Positions 1-8,476 of a stretch of 52,345 bases of DNA are shown here, in pieces; the first letter of the stretch is position 1, and the number at the start of each line of letters is the position of its first letter. Under the pieces are notes generated by a model that was not told the origin of the DNA, ran no database searches, and worked only from the letters and a program-made list of their open reading frames with translations. Location of the stretch: the NCBI GenBank assembly GCA_029858305.1, contig JAOUFI010000011.1, positions 1-52,345 of the forward strand, read 5' to 3'. The translations under genes were made by a program, and so were the position numbers. This DNA comes from Candidatus Thorarchaeota archaeon. Lineage in GTDB: Archaea; Asgardarchaeota; Thorarchaeia; Thorarchaeales; Thorarchaeaceae.

Positions 1-853
1 CTGCAGACACGAGACCATCGGTCTTCCGAAACGATAGTGCATTCATCACTGCATTCATCATCTCCTCTGCTGTCTGAACATTAACAACTTCAGCAAGTCC
101 TGGGGGTTTTTGAGAAGTGGGCCCTAATACAAGTGTCACTGATGCTCCCCGGGAGGTTAGTTCTTCCGCTACTGCAATTCCCATTTTACCTGATGATGGA
201 TTTGTAACGAATCGGACTCTATCTATCCATCCTCTTGTGGGGCCGGCAGTCACCACAAAGTGCTTGCCTTCAAGATCTTTTGGTCCTAACCTGGCAATCA
301 CATGCTCAACAATTACATCAACTTCAGGAATCTTTGCCTTTGCTTCCTCTAGTCTTGGCGAAACTACTCCGACACCCATCGATTTGAGCTTCTCAATATT
401 CTCAATCACAGCTGGATGGTCATACATTGATTCATGCATTGCTGGTACTACTATGACAGGAATACGTGCACCGATAGCAGATGAAACTGTTGTTGTCACA
501 GGAGTGTCGTCAATACCCATGGCAACTTTGCCAATTGTATTCGCAGTCGCAGGTGCAATCAAAACCAGATCAACATGATCTTTATGCTTGCCGGCCAGAG
601 TAATATGCTCAATCTGTCCTGTCAATTTGGTGACCACAGGATTACCTGTTGCCCATTCAAGAAGGTACGGGTGAATGATCTTTTGTGCCATCTCACTCAT
701 AACTGGAAATATTTCTGCACCATGGCGCATGAGCTTTCTTGCAAGAGCTACACATTCGACCGCTGCCACACTACCAGTGACACATAGTGCAATAGTTTTC
801 CCCTCAAGAGCAGTACTGAGGCTTCCTTTGATTAGTTTGGACGTGTGTTCCAT
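1..853 (-). CDS. coaBC: Phosphopantothenoylcysteine decarboxylase / phosphopantothenate-cysteine ligase (CoaBC), C-terminus cut off
   Basis: This bifunctional enzyme makes 4'-phosphopantetheine from phosphopantothenate in CoA synthesis. Read on the minus strand from the ATG at 853, it runs open to the window edge (284 codons). The N-terminal flavoprotein half has the LCVTGSVAA nucleotide-binding start, the APATANTIGK motif and a PAMHESMYDHP segment, matching the PAMN-type substrate-recognition region. The synthetase half begins near residue 190 with VTAGPTRGWIDRVRF and FVTNPSSGKMG, the usual CoaB opening. The remainder of CoaB is outside the window. The gene is divergent from the unknown gene at 1099. 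Three other CoA-pathway genes lie from 2038 onward, so the locus is a CoA cluster. The identification is confident; only the exact start is uncertain because the upstream Shine-Dalgarno is weak. Confidence 0.93.
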   Translation of the reverse strand, partial: MEHTSKLIKGSLSTALEGKTIALCVTGSVAAVECVALARKLMRHGAEIFPVMSEMAQKIIHPYLLEWATGNPVVTKLTGQIEHITLAGKHKDHVDLVLIAPATANTIGKVAMGIDDTPVTTTVSSAIGARIPVIVVPAMHESMYDHPAVIENIEKLKSMGVGVVSPRLEEAKAKIPEVDVIVEHVIARLGPKDLEGKHFVVTAGPTRGWIDRVRFVTNPSSGKMGIAVAEELTSRGASVTLVLGPTSQKPPGLAEVVNVQTAEEMMNAVMNALSFRKTDGLVSA

Positions 854-952
854 TAGACAAGACGCCCCTTATTCGTCTACGGTCACTTAATATGAACACT
901 AGTGGTCGGATAAGACTTGTGGGTAATACTCAATATGTTAATAGTCAGGAAG

Positions 953-958
953 TTTATA
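953..958 (+). promoter_or_regulatory. Possible TATA box in the coaBC / 1099 divergent spacer
   Basis: TTTATA lies in the 245-base spacer between the divergent coaBC and the gene starting at 1099. The purine-rich AGGAAG just before it could act as a BRE element. It would place transcription start near 980-985 and leave a leader of about 115 bases. This is a sequence match only. Confidence 0.3.
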
Positions 959-1098
959 CCATTTTTAGCAGAGTAACTCAGGTGGGCAAAGAATATATGA
1001 GGCAAAGCGAATGAGCCTGAGTATCGATTGCGGCGGTCCTAGTTGATACACAGACAATGGACATTTGAATGACATAATTATCGGTAGGTGCGGAATAG

Positions 1099-1935
1099 TT
1101 GGCTGACACTTCTCGCGACATGGAAGCACTCCTCAAAGGATTTCAGGCCGAGAAGAAGACACGGTTCCAAGCCTATGAAAAGGTAGTATCCGCACTTGAC
1201 ACACCTACGCAGTCACTCTTTGTCACCGACAATGATAATGAGGTCGATACATTTCAGCGAGATTTCAATGAGTATCTAGTTTCAACTAAAAGAATGGAGG
1301 AAGGTTCTACAGAGCTTCCTTACTATATGGTGAGAATTGGATACGACGGTGATATGCTCGATGATATGTTTCGCATAGTTGTTTCTGATGAGTCCGAGAA
1401 TTTCAGTCCTGCAACACTCGACGTCAATGCACTCTATTCGAAACAAGCTATATTCCAGCACCTCTACCAAAGCATCACAAGAGACAAATTCATCATTTTC
1501 CACATCACCGAGTTTCCCCTCGCCTACTACTTTGAAACTGCCGTGGTCGTGGATGTTGAGGACCTATCAGATGTGATGGATCCATCAGTTCATGATGGTA
1601 CAATTATCCGATATCTAAATGATCTTCGTGAGCAAGGCACTGAGGAGCACAGGAAGACATACAGTTTCTTCTATCGAATTAGCACCTCACTCTTGATGGA
1701 GCTATCTAATGTCTTTCTCGTTGTTCCAACTGCAGGAATGAACAAGCATCTTGTAGTGACAAGTTGGCGTACACAGACTCTTCTTCTTGGTTTTAGTCCC
1801 TTGACTTGGTCATCAGGTAGCTTTAACGTGTATGACTTAAGTGGTCGGGACATTGATGCACGCTGGGCGTATCCCGCTCCGCCATCTGCAGATCCACGAG
1901 TTAAACAGTACACGAGTCTAGTGCCAATGAAATAG
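1099..1935 (+). CDS. Protein of unknown function, 278 aa
   Basis: I do not recognise this family. It is a soluble, acidic protein of 278 residues with no signal peptide, no transmembrane segment and no cysteine pairs. The first 70 residues are helical and charged. The middle (about 75-160) alternates hydrophobic strands and acidic turns, and the C-terminus ends in a proline-rich segment (YPAPPSADPR). The start is TTG, preceded by a GGTG-containing purine stretch about 10 bases upstream. It sits between coaBC and the pantoate kinase operon, but nothing ties it functionally to CoA synthesis. The reading frame is long, uninterrupted and has codon use like its neighbours, so it is very likely a real gene. 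A role cannot be assigned. Confidence 0.75.
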   Translation: MADTSRDMEALLKGFQAEKKTRFQAYEKVVSALDTPTQSLFVTDNDNEVDTFQRDFNEYLVSTKRMEEGSTELPYYMVRIGYDGDMLDDMFRIVVSDESENFSPATLDVNALYSKQAIFQHLYQSITRDKFIIFHITEFPLAYYFETAVVVDVEDLSDVMDPSVHDGTIIRYLNDLREQGTEEHRKTYSFFYRISTSLLMELSNVFLVVPTAGMNKHLVVTSWRTQTLLLGFSPLTWSSGSFNVYDLSGRDIDARWAYPAPPSADPRVKQYTSLVPMK

Positions 1936-1991
1936 GTCAGTTTCCCATCCTAGAATTCATATATTATGTATATACATGTATATACGTACTC

Positions 1992-2000
1992 TTTTTTATA
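1992..2000 (+). promoter_or_regulatory. TATA-like promoter of the pantoate kinase operon
   Basis: TTTTTTATA sits in a very AT-rich stretch 38-46 bases before the proposed TTG start at 2038. Archaeal transcription usually starts about 25 bases downstream of TATA, here near 2022-2027. That would place the transcript start downstream of the ATG at 1966, which is one reason the shorter protein is preferred. Confidence 0.45.
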
Positions 2001-2037
2001 TGAAGAAGCTTTAATACCCGACTATACCAATCGGGAT

Positions 2038-2982
2038 TTGGCTGACAACTTGAACAACAGAAAGAGCATACCTCGGGTTGCAAGTGCCTTTGTTCCTGGT
2101 CATATAACTGGATTCTTCCGAATTCACGATGACGCGACCAGTGCGCTCATGTGCGGATCCAGAGGAGCTGGCTTTTCTGTTGAGATAGGCACACTCACGT
2201 CTGTCAGTTTGACTGAGAATGAATTCCTAGAGATAACTACTATTTATAATAATGAGGAAATTGACGCTCAAGTAACAAGTATGGTGGTACATAGAATGGC
2301 TGAGGACTATGAGAGGAAATTCAAAGTGAATATTACTCACGAATCCTCTCTTCCGTCCGGAGCGGGCTATGGGGCCTCTGGCGCTGGAGCTCTTGGTGCC
2401 GCACTTGCTCTTGGCCATCTGCTAGATTCTTCAATGGACTATGATAAAGCTGCTAGCTATGCTCATGAGGCCGAGATAGTGAATCATACTGGGCTTGGCG
2501 ATGTACTAGCCCAAACTAAAGCTGGTCTTGAAATTCGAATTCGCCCTGGTGGTCCAGGAATTGGGAAGATTCAACATATAAACCATAAACAATCTCAACA
2601 CGTGGTCTTGGCAGGAGCTGCGGGGCTACGAACTCGTGATGTCCTAACTAATCCTGAGAGCCGTCAAAAAATCAATAATGTTGGTGACCAGCTTATTGAG
2701 AGAATCATTGATAATCCGGATTTAGCGACATTCATCAAATGTTCTAGGATATTCACAGAATCCATCGGACTTGCAACGAAGCGAGTTCTTCAAGCTCTTC
2801 ATACGCTGGATGATTCTGGTTTCACTCAGTCGAGTATGGTCATGCTTGGTGACTCAGTATTCTGCTTTTGTGATGAGCACGAATCGGAATCCATCATCAA
2901 TATTCTCTGTAGATATTGGGAACCTCATCAGGTTACTTTGACATCGATTTCAGATAAGGGTGGGAGGCTTGTTTCATGGTAA
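2038..2982 (+). CDS. Pantoate kinase (archaeal CoA pathway, GHMP kinase family)
   Basis: Phosphorylates pantoate to 4-phosphopantoate, the archaeal replacement for the first part of bacterial PanC chemistry. It is a GHMP-type kinase: the N-terminal AFVPGHITGFF matches the family opening, and a glycine-rich ATP loop (LPSGAGYGASGAG) follows about 100 residues in. HTGLGDVLAQ and RIRPGGPG are further family hallmarks. The frame is open back to an ATG at 1966. The extra 24 residues (MYIHVYTY...) have no counterpart in the family and overlap a TATA-like element, so I prefer the TTG at 2038 (314 aa). The stop overlaps the next gene by 7 bases, indicating an operon with phosphopantothenate synthetase and panE. 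Confidence 0.92.
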   Translation: MADNLNNRKSIPRVASAFVPGHITGFFRIHDDATSALMCGSRGAGFSVEIGTLTSVSLTENEFLEITTIYNNEEIDAQVTSMVVHRMAEDYERKFKVNITHESSLPSGAGYGASGAGALGAALALGHLLDSSMDYDKAASYAHEAEIVNHTGLGDVLAQTKAGLEIRIRPGGPGIGKIQHINHKQSQHVVLAGAAGLRTRDVLTNPESRQKINNVGDQLIERIIDNPDLATFIKCSRIFTESIGLATKRVLQALHTLDDSGFTQSSMVMLGDSVFCFCDEHESESIINILCRYWEPHQVTLTSISDKGGRLVSW

Positions 2983-3788
2983 ATCTTGAAATACCCGCAG
3001 ACCATCCTCGACGAATTTCGTTGGAAATACGTGACAAAATTATCGCAGGTCACTCTGAAAATATTGTAGCTACTGCAGGACTTCTTGCTCATGGTCGTGG
3101 AGAGGCCTTTGATTACCTCATAGGAGAAAAAACAACAGAGATAGCTGAAAACGCAATCAAAGTAGCTGTCGCTTCATTATTACTTGCTCAGCATCCTGTG
3201 ATAAGTGTTAACGGAAATGTATGTTCACTAGTTCCGAAGGAGTTAGTCGAGCTCTCCAAAATCACAAATGCCCCATTGGAGATTAATCTATTCTATTATC
3301 GAAGAGAGAGAGAGGATGCAATTCTTCAAGCCTTGAAATCTGCAGGAGCCTCGAAGGTACTTGGCACACATAATCGACCGTCTGCTACAATTCCAGAGCT
3401 CAGTAGTAACCGCCGCAAGGTTGATTCTGAGGGAATTGGCGCAGCTGATGTTGTGGTTGTCCCATTAGAGGACGGGGATCGAACAGAAGCCTTGAAAGCC
3501 ATTGGAAAAAAAGTTATCACAATTGATCTTAATCCAATGAGTCGTACTGCCGTTTTTGCTGATGTTACAGTTGTGGATAATGTTGTTCGGGCAATGCCTT
3601 TGATGATTAGGTATGCTTCTGAGATGAAAAGCAAACCAACTGATGAATTAAGAAAAATCGTTGAAAATTATAACAACGATGAGAATCTTAGCAAATCAAT
3701 ACATCTAATTAGGGCTAGACTAGAGGAACTATCACGAGATGTTAGTGTCCTCCGTAAAAAGAAGAAAGTCGGAAGGAACAAATCATGA
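2976..3788 (+). CDS. 4-phosphopantoate--beta-alanine ligase (phosphopantothenate synthetase)
   Basis: Joins 4-phosphopantoate to beta-alanine using ATP, giving 4'-phosphopantothenate, the substrate of CoaBC encoded at the left edge. At 270 residues it has the usual size of the archaeal family (formerly DUF137). Visible family features are HPRRISLEIRD near the N-terminus, the AHGRGEAFDYL segment, SVNGNV, the LGTHNRPSA loop and DLNPMSRTA in the C-terminal half. The C-terminal 30 residues are a basic helical tail. It starts 7 bases inside the pantoate kinase gene and its stop overlaps the panE ATG (ATGA), so translation of the three genes is probably coupled. Confidence 0.93.
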   Translation: MVNLEIPADHPRRISLEIRDKIIAGHSENIVATAGLLAHGRGEAFDYLIGEKTTEIAENAIKVAVASLLLAQHPVISVNGNVCSLVPKELVELSKITNAPLEINLFYYRREREDAILQALKSAGASKVLGTHNRPSATIPELSSNRRKVDSEGIGAADVVVVPLEDGDRTEALKAIGKKVITIDLNPMSRTAVFADVTVVDNVVRAMPLMIRYASEMKSKPTDELRKIVENYNNDENLSKSIHLIRARLEELSRDVSVLRKKKKVGRNKS

Positions 3789-4774
3789 AAATCGTTGTTG
3801 TGGGGTCTGGATCCATTGGTAGTTTATATGGCGCTTTCCTTAGTAGAATAGAAGGAAATGAAGTCATTCTTGTGGGACGAAATCCTCACGTGGCCGCAAT
3901 TCGTTCTAATGGGCTCATTATTCGTGGTATTATGGGCGAACATATCTTCCATCTTGATGCAGTAGATGATGTATCAGATGTCTCAGAAGCAGATTTGATT
4001 CTTCTCACAACAAAAACATATGATACAATCCCTGCAATTACTGCCGCTAAACATCTCGTTGAAAAAGGTGCTTACATCCTTCTCATTCAGAATGGTCTAG
4101 GGACTGAAGAGCTTGTAGCAGATGCAGTAAATTCAACACGAGTGTTGAGAGCCACAACCTGCATGGGAGCACTTCGTACAGAACCCGGTGTTGTCACAGC
4201 TACAGGCTGTGGACTAACAGAGATTGGCTCAAGATTTCCTGAAAACTACGAATTTGTAGAGCTTATGTCCAAGATGTTCAAAGAGTGTGGGTTTGATGTT
4301 CGTGCAAGTACGAATATTGAAGGCGTGGTCTGGACAAAGACATTGGTGAATTGTGGAATCAATCCTGTAGGCGCGTTGACAGGACTCACTAATGGTGCAG
4401 TCTACAAGAATCCTGAGCTAAGAGATCTCGTGATTAAATTGGTCAAAGAAGCCGTAGAAGTCGTCAAGGCGCTGGGGATTGAACTTACAACTGATGATCC
4501 TGTGCGCTATGCTTTAGGAACTGCAAAGGCGACTGGTAATAACATCAACTCTATGCTCCAAGACATAATGGCAAGAAAACGAACAGAGATTGATGCAATT
4601 ACAGGGGAAATCATTCGTCTTGGAAAAGAGCTAGGCATTGAAACACCATCGAATGAAGTTGTATATGCCCTAATCAAAGCAATTGAAGCCAAATATTTGG
4701 AAGACCCCCAGGGGACGCCAACTATCCAACATTTAGGTGTCAAAGAATTGGTTGATACACTCTCTACAACCTAA
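3785..4774 (+). CDS. panE: 2-dehydropantoate 2-reductase (ketopantoate reductase)
   Basis: Reduces ketopantoate to pantoate with NAD(P)H, supplying the substrate of pantoate kinase two genes upstream. The N-terminal Rossmann motif is GSGSIG at residues 7-12. LLTTKTYDT and LIQNGLGTEE match the cofactor and substrate regions, and WTKTLVNCGINPVGALTG carries the lysine-asparagine signature of the C-terminal helical domain. The length of 329 aa is slightly longer than E. coli PanE, within archaeal range. It overlaps the upstream ligase by the 4-base ATGA and converges with the MBL hydrolase gene, the two stops overlapping by 11 bases. Keeping panE beside the kinase and ligase completes the pantothenate branch except PanB. 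Confidence 0.93.
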   Translation: MKIVVVGSGSIGSLYGAFLSRIEGNEVILVGRNPHVAAIRSNGLIIRGIMGEHIFHLDAVDDVSDVSEADLILLTTKTYDTIPAITAAKHLVEKGAYILLIQNGLGTEELVADAVNSTRVLRATTCMGALRTEPGVVTATGCGLTEIGSRFPENYEFVELMSKMFKECGFDVRASTNIEGVVWTKTLVNCGINPVGALTGLTNGAVYKNPELRDLVIKLVKEAVEVVKALGIELTTDDPVRYALGTAKATGNNINSMLQDIMARKRTEIDAITGEIIRLGKELGIETPSNEVVYALIKAIEAKYLEDPQGTPTIQHLGVKELVDTLSTT

Positions 4775-5453
4775 ACATTTGTTTCGCTATTTGATAGGAA
4801 GTAAGTGCAGATTTTTTCGCATTATACTTCATTGCATTCATATGTCCTGGAAGGCCAACATCAAACTCCATTTCTGAAACTCTTTTCAATGACTCTACAA
4901 GTTTTGCAGGATTACCTGTAGGGAAGTCCACTCTTCCAAAACTACCTCCTGGAAATAATGTGTCTCCTGTCAGAAGTATCCCTGTATTTTCAATCTCTAG
5001 TACAATGCTACCTTCGGAGTGCCCTGGTGTGTGGAACACAGACATCTTCACACCTCCAAAATCGAGAACGGATCCTTCATCCAGAATATTTTCTATTTTC
5101 AGTGGAGGTAAATCCGCCCCGAAGGTATCTCCCAATGTATTACTCATATCGCCTTTGTTTATTGGCTCAGCTTCCGCTCGATGAAGGTGAATTTTGGGTG
5201 AGCATGCTTCTAGTATGGGGATGACACCCCCAATATGATCTATATGAGAGTGTGTAAGTACAATGTCAGTTATGGATGAAAGAGAAGATCCCACATCATG
5301 CAGTTCTCTATCAAGTGCTGATGCATAGAGACCTGTACCTGTATCGACAAGAATATGGTGATCATCCGATTTGATGAAGGTGATATTTGAATCGAAGGAT
5401 CGGCTTACTAGGAAATATACTGATTTGCTAATTTGGTCAAACATAACAATCAC
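4764..5453 (-). CDS. Metallo-beta-lactamase-fold hydrolase (glyoxalase II-like)
   Basis: A single-domain MBL-fold metal hydrolase of 229 residues. The full metal-ligand set is visible: HSHIDH at 68-73, H145 in HTPGHSEGS, D164 in TGDTLF and H204 in PGHMN. These suggest a binuclear zinc (or iron) site and a hydrolysed thioester or ester substrate, but the substrate cannot be told from sequence. The GTG at 5453 overlaps the aminotransferase stop (GTGA). An ATG three codons in (5444) has a well-placed AGGTGAT Shine-Dalgarno and may be the true start. It shares a transcript with the upstream class V aminotransferase, so the two may act on the same sulfur or amino compound. Confidence 0.85.
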   Translation of the reverse strand: MIVMFDQISKSVYFLVSRSFDSNITFIKSDDHHILVDTGTGLYASALDRELHDVGSSLSSITDIVLTHSHIDHIGGVIPILEACSPKIHLHRAEAEPINKGDMSNTLGDTFGADLPPLKIENILDEGSVLDFGGVKMSVFHTPGHSEGSIVLEIENTGILLTGDTLFPGGSFGRVDFPTGNPAKLVESLKRVSEMEFDVGLPGHMNAMKYNAKKSALTSYQIAKQMFRL

Positions 5454-6574
5454 CTGAGATGGTCTAACAATCTATCCACGTCTGCAGATGTATTGTAGAA
5501 ATGAGGTGATACTCGTAAACGGCCATTGCGAACAGAACAATAAATCCTGTTTTTCATAAGTAGCTCATTTAGTTTCTCAACATCTGGAGGTTTGCAGGAT
5601 ACAGTTGCTGAGTTGTTATCCCTTCCAAAATCATAGTATGGGATATCAATCTCGGAAAGGCGTTTCCGAAGGTAATCTGCGACTGACAGAGCTGCTTTCT
5701 CTCTGTTCTGATTTGGGATTTGCAACAGAACCTTGAGTGACTCTAGGAATCCCACATATGACATCATTGCTGGGGATCCAACTTGGAATTTTCTCGCATC
5801 ACTCAATGGTTTTCTATCGAAGTATCCAAACTCCATGAGCTGTTCAACACCCCACCAACCAAGAAATCGCGGTTGCACTTTCTCCATTATGGAATTACTT
5901 ACGTACACAAAACCAGCGCCAATTGGACCCAACAACCATTTCGCGGCTTGCCCTGTAGCGAAATCGACTTTCAGCTTTGATAGGTCTGTGTCAAAACATC
6001 CTGCGGCTTGAATTATATCTACTAACAATAAAGCACCATTATCGTGAGTCATCTTAGTCAATGACTCTAGGTCTATACGAAAACCACTTCCAAATTGAAT
6101 TTGACTCACAGCGACAACACGTGTATTCTCATCTATCATTTCTGCAAAATCATCTAATGAAACTGCACCGTCAGTAGATTTGACCACTCTGAGTTCAGGT
6201 CCATACAACTTGCTGATATTTTGCCATGGTATGTAATTTGCAGGAAACTCAAGGTCGCAAAGAACTATGTTAGAGCCAGCAGGATACTCAATACTATGCC
6301 CGAAAGAATTGATTCCAGAACTAGTGCTCGGTACAAAGGCGTATTGACTGTAGTCTCCACCAAGAAGCTTTGCAAGATTGGTTCGTACCTCTTTGAACAG
6401 ATTCAATGTATCCTGAAAGCTACCGATTGCCTCTACGCTATTATCTAGATACTCCTTAATGGCATTGATTGTTGGCACAGGCTGAATGCCGGTTGAAGCA
6501 TTATTGAGATATGTCATCTGCTTTAATGAAGGCCACATATCAGAAATGAACTTGGTATCGATGAGGTTTGTCAT
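5450..6574 (-). CDS. Class V aminotransferase (cysteine desulfurase / SufS-like fold)
   Basis: A PLP-dependent enzyme of 374 residues. The cofactor lysine is K212 in GQAAKWLLGP, preceded by the ring-contacting aspartate D186 in LLLVDIIQ and by Q189. The opening YLNNASTG and the FGSGFRIDLESL segment fit the SufS/CsdA/kynureninase branch of class V. A true cysteine desulfurase carries a mobile-loop catalytic cysteine near the C-terminus. Here the C-terminal NRIYCSVRNGRLRVSPHFYN has one cysteine in a non-typical context, so desulfurase activity is not assured. An isopenicillin-epimerase-like lyase or transferase is equally possible. The gene begins a two-gene operon with the MBL hydrolase. Confidence 0.85.
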   Translation of the reverse strand: MTNLIDTKFISDMWPSLKQMTYLNNASTGIQPVPTINAIKEYLDNSVEAIGSFQDTLNLFKEVRTNLAKLLGGDYSQYAFVPSTSSGINSFGHSIEYPAGSNIVLCDLEFPANYIPWQNISKLYGPELRVVKSTDGAVSLDDFAEMIDENTRVVAVSQIQFGSGFRIDLESLTKMTHDNGALLLVDIIQAAGCFDTDLSKLKVDFATGQAAKWLLGPIGAGFVYVSNSIMEKVQPRFLGWWGVEQLMEFGYFDRKPLSDARKFQVGSPAMMSYVGFLESLKVLLQIPNQNREKAALSVADYLRKRLSEIDIPYYDFGRDNNSATVSCKPPDVEKLNELLMKNRIYCSVRNGRLRVSPHFYNTSADVDRLLDHLR

Positions 6575-6655
6575 AACATAGCGTGAATTGAGCTATTTCT
6601 TGATAAAGTTCTCTGCGGACGAAGTCCCCCCAAGATTTAAGACTATCATCGCATT

Positions 6656-7534
6656 TTGTTAGACTCGGAGAGAGGTTTGTCGAGATTCAGGAGGTTTGGA
6701 TGGCGTTCAAAAACGCCAACAAAAGAAGAGCCATCTACAAAGGGTGAGATTGATACATTCGAAGACACTCCTAAGTTTTCCCCCGAGGCATCAACAACGA
6801 CACCCTCTATTTCTCCTCCTACGATGGAAGATCGAGTTCCAGCAGGTGTTTCCATGGGCCGCCTTATTGCATCATCTGAGGAAGTGACAATTGATAGAGA
6901 AAAAACTGAGGATTTTGCGAAGAGAGCTAAAATAAGTCCACAGACAGCTGCTGAGATTGTGCCTGGAAAAGTCCTAAAACGAGATGAAGAAGGACGGGTT
7001 CATATCAAGATCGTATTCTATGGCCCCTCTCTCTCTGGCAAGACGACAGCACTACGGTGGCTTTTTGCTAATGTGCGATCTCTTGCAAAAGGTAAGCTTG
7101 TTGAGATATCTGATGAATTAGGTCGTACCACATTCTTCGATTTTGTTCCAGTGTCTGCCAGTGAAAGAATGGTATTCGATGTATTCACCGTAGCTGGTCA
7201 GCGACGACATGCTGGCAGTCGAATTAAAGTACTACGCGATTGTGATGGATTAATCTTCATGGCTGATTCAACGCCAGAACAAATGAATGAGAATCTTGCA
7301 TCAATCCAAGAATTACGAATTGCTCTTGGTACTGATCGAATGGCAATGCTTCCCATCATAGTTTCTCTAAATAAAAGAGACCTCCCAAATGCACTTCCAG
7401 TGGATTATATGGTACAGATGTTGGATTTAGAGGGATATCCTGTTTTTGCTACAATTGCCACTGAAGGCAAGAATCTACTCAGAATGTTTCAGAGAGTGTT
7501 GCGCGACGCATTGATCTTCAAGGTTGGAATCTAA
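6656..7534 (+). CDS. MglA/Arf-like small GTPase with 110-residue disordered N-terminal extension
   Basis: The GTPase domain occupies residues about 115-292. The P-loop is GPSLSGKT (123-130), followed by a FFDFVPV segment, the G3-region TVAGQRRHA and the G4 motif NKRDLP. FYGP at the P-loop, the AGQ in place of DxxGQ and the FFDF strand place it with MglA, the bacterial polarity GTPase, close to Arf/Gem1-type domains. Residues 1-110 are rich in Ser, Thr, Pro and Lys and look disordered, with a basic start (RFRRFGWRSK). I find no lipidation signal or transmembrane segment. Start is TTG. In Asgard archaea this GTPase class is expanded, and partners are often roadblock/longin proteins, none of which is adjacent here. 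Confidence 0.87.
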   Translation: MLDSERGLSRFRRFGWRSKTPTKEEPSTKGEIDTFEDTPKFSPEASTTTPSISPPTMEDRVPAGVSMGRLIASSEEVTIDREKTEDFAKRAKISPQTAAEIVPGKVLKRDEEGRVHIKIVFYGPSLSGKTTALRWLFANVRSLAKGKLVEISDELGRTTFFDFVPVSASERMVFDVFTVAGQRRHAGSRIKVLRDCDGLIFMADSTPEQMNENLASIQELRIALGTDRMAMLPIIVSLNKRDLPNALPVDYMVQMLDLEGYPVFATIATEGKNLLRMFQRVLRDALIFKVGI

Positions 7535-8269
7535 TTATCTCTTAGTGATTGGGAGTTCACCCTTCTCAAGCTGATTGACAAGGCTAATCAGTTCTTCCTC
7601 TGCTTGCTCCATAATTAATCGCCCTTTTTCCGGTGTGGCTTTTCTAGGATCGCCATACATTGCTGATGGTAGTAGTTCCTCTCTTGATGTGCCTGAGATG
7701 ATCGTGAATCTAGTCACCACTCTGTGGACCTCTGCCTTTGCCATATTGACAAGGTCAGGACGGACGTGCATTACCTCTGAGGTCTCATCTTCAGCAGCAT
7801 GACCCATTGGTGTTTCTTCCGCAAGCTTACGCGCGGATTCAGCTAGCTCCTTCCACCAATTAACAATGATTACAGCTCTCTGTCCATTATCTGTAGCCGC
7901 CTTGGCAGCTAATGTCAGCACTGGGATATTCCCACCATGACCGTTCAGGACTACAAGATATCTGAAGCCATGTTTGAAAACGCCTTTCATTACTGAAGTG
8001 TAGAAATCCATGAGAGCGTTTGGTGCAATTGAGATTGTTCCTTCAAAGTTGTTGAAACTCCAGCTGTCTCCAAACGGAATTGTTGGCAGTACTAGTGCCT
8101 TGGTTCTCATCGCCACTTTCTCAGCGAGATATGTTGGTAGAATTGTATCCGTTGATAGTGGAAGATGCATGCCATGTGCTTCAAGGGCACCTGTCACCAT
8201 TACAGCAACCTCTGTTTTAGATGAGATGCCTGGAAAATTCTCGTGCGATAAGTTAGACCAGAGTGGCAT
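7535..8269 (-). CDS. Creatininase-family amidohydrolase
   Basis: A 244-residue metal-dependent amidase. Metal-binding residues can be read in GALEAHGMHLPLSTD (E30, H32, D41), NGHGGN (H111) and HAAEDETSEVM (second glutamate region). This family includes creatininase, the FAPy-type deformylase ArfB of archaeal flavin/F420 synthesis, and the mycofactocin peptidase MftE. Given the F420 ligase elsewhere in the window, an ArfB-like role in making the deazaflavin precursor is attractive but is inference only. It converges with the GTPase gene, the two stops lying next to each other with no gap. A monocistronic transcript is likely. Confidence 0.85.
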   Translation of the reverse strand: MPLWSNLSHENFPGISSKTEVAVMVTGALEAHGMHLPLSTDTILPTYLAEKVAMRTKALVLPTIPFGDSWSFNNFEGTISIAPNALMDFYTSVMKGVFKHGFRYLVVLNGHGGNIPVLTLAAKAATDNGQRAVIIVNWWKELAESARKLAEETPMGHAAEDETSEVMHVRPDLVNMAKAEVHRVVTRFTIISGTSREELLPSAMYGDPRKATPEKGRLIMEQAEEELISLVNQLEKGELPITKR

Positions 8270-8400
8270 AGGTTTTCACACAACAGTAAACGTACATTCT
8301 AATAAATAAGGCGAAAACAGTATCACAGAACTTGATTCAAGAACCGAAAAGATGAAAAACGGCTGAGGTAGTTCTCCGTTGCGGTCATTGCCGCACATCT

Positions 8401-8473
8401 AGCCCCGTGGTGTAGTGGTCAAGCATAGGCGGTTCTGGCCCGCCTGACCTAGGTTCAAATCCTGGCGGGGCTA
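8401..8473 (+). tRNA. tRNA-Gln (anticodon CUG)
   Basis: The cloverleaf folds by eye. The acceptor stem pairs AGCCCCG with CGGGGCT (7 bp). The D-arm is GTGT/GCAT and the anticodon stem GGCGG/CCGCC with loop TTCTGGC, giving anticodon CUG. The T-arm is CTAGG/CCTGG with loop TTCAAAT, and A73 is the discriminator. CCA follows in the genome at 8474-8476, so the 3' end is encoded. No intron is present in the anticodon loop. Confidence 0.95.
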
Positions 8474-8476
8474 CCA

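Noticed and set aside
1..6. CTGCAG at the left edge as a cloning-site boundary
   Set aside because: The site lies in frame within coaBC and the same hexamer occurs elsewhere by chance; nothing else suggests a vector junction.
117..578. Plus-strand frame of 153 codons at the left edge
   Set aside because: It is antisense to coaBC, whose minus-strand motifs are unmistakable; the plus-strand translation is low-complexity Ser/Thr/Pro without a ribosome-binding site.
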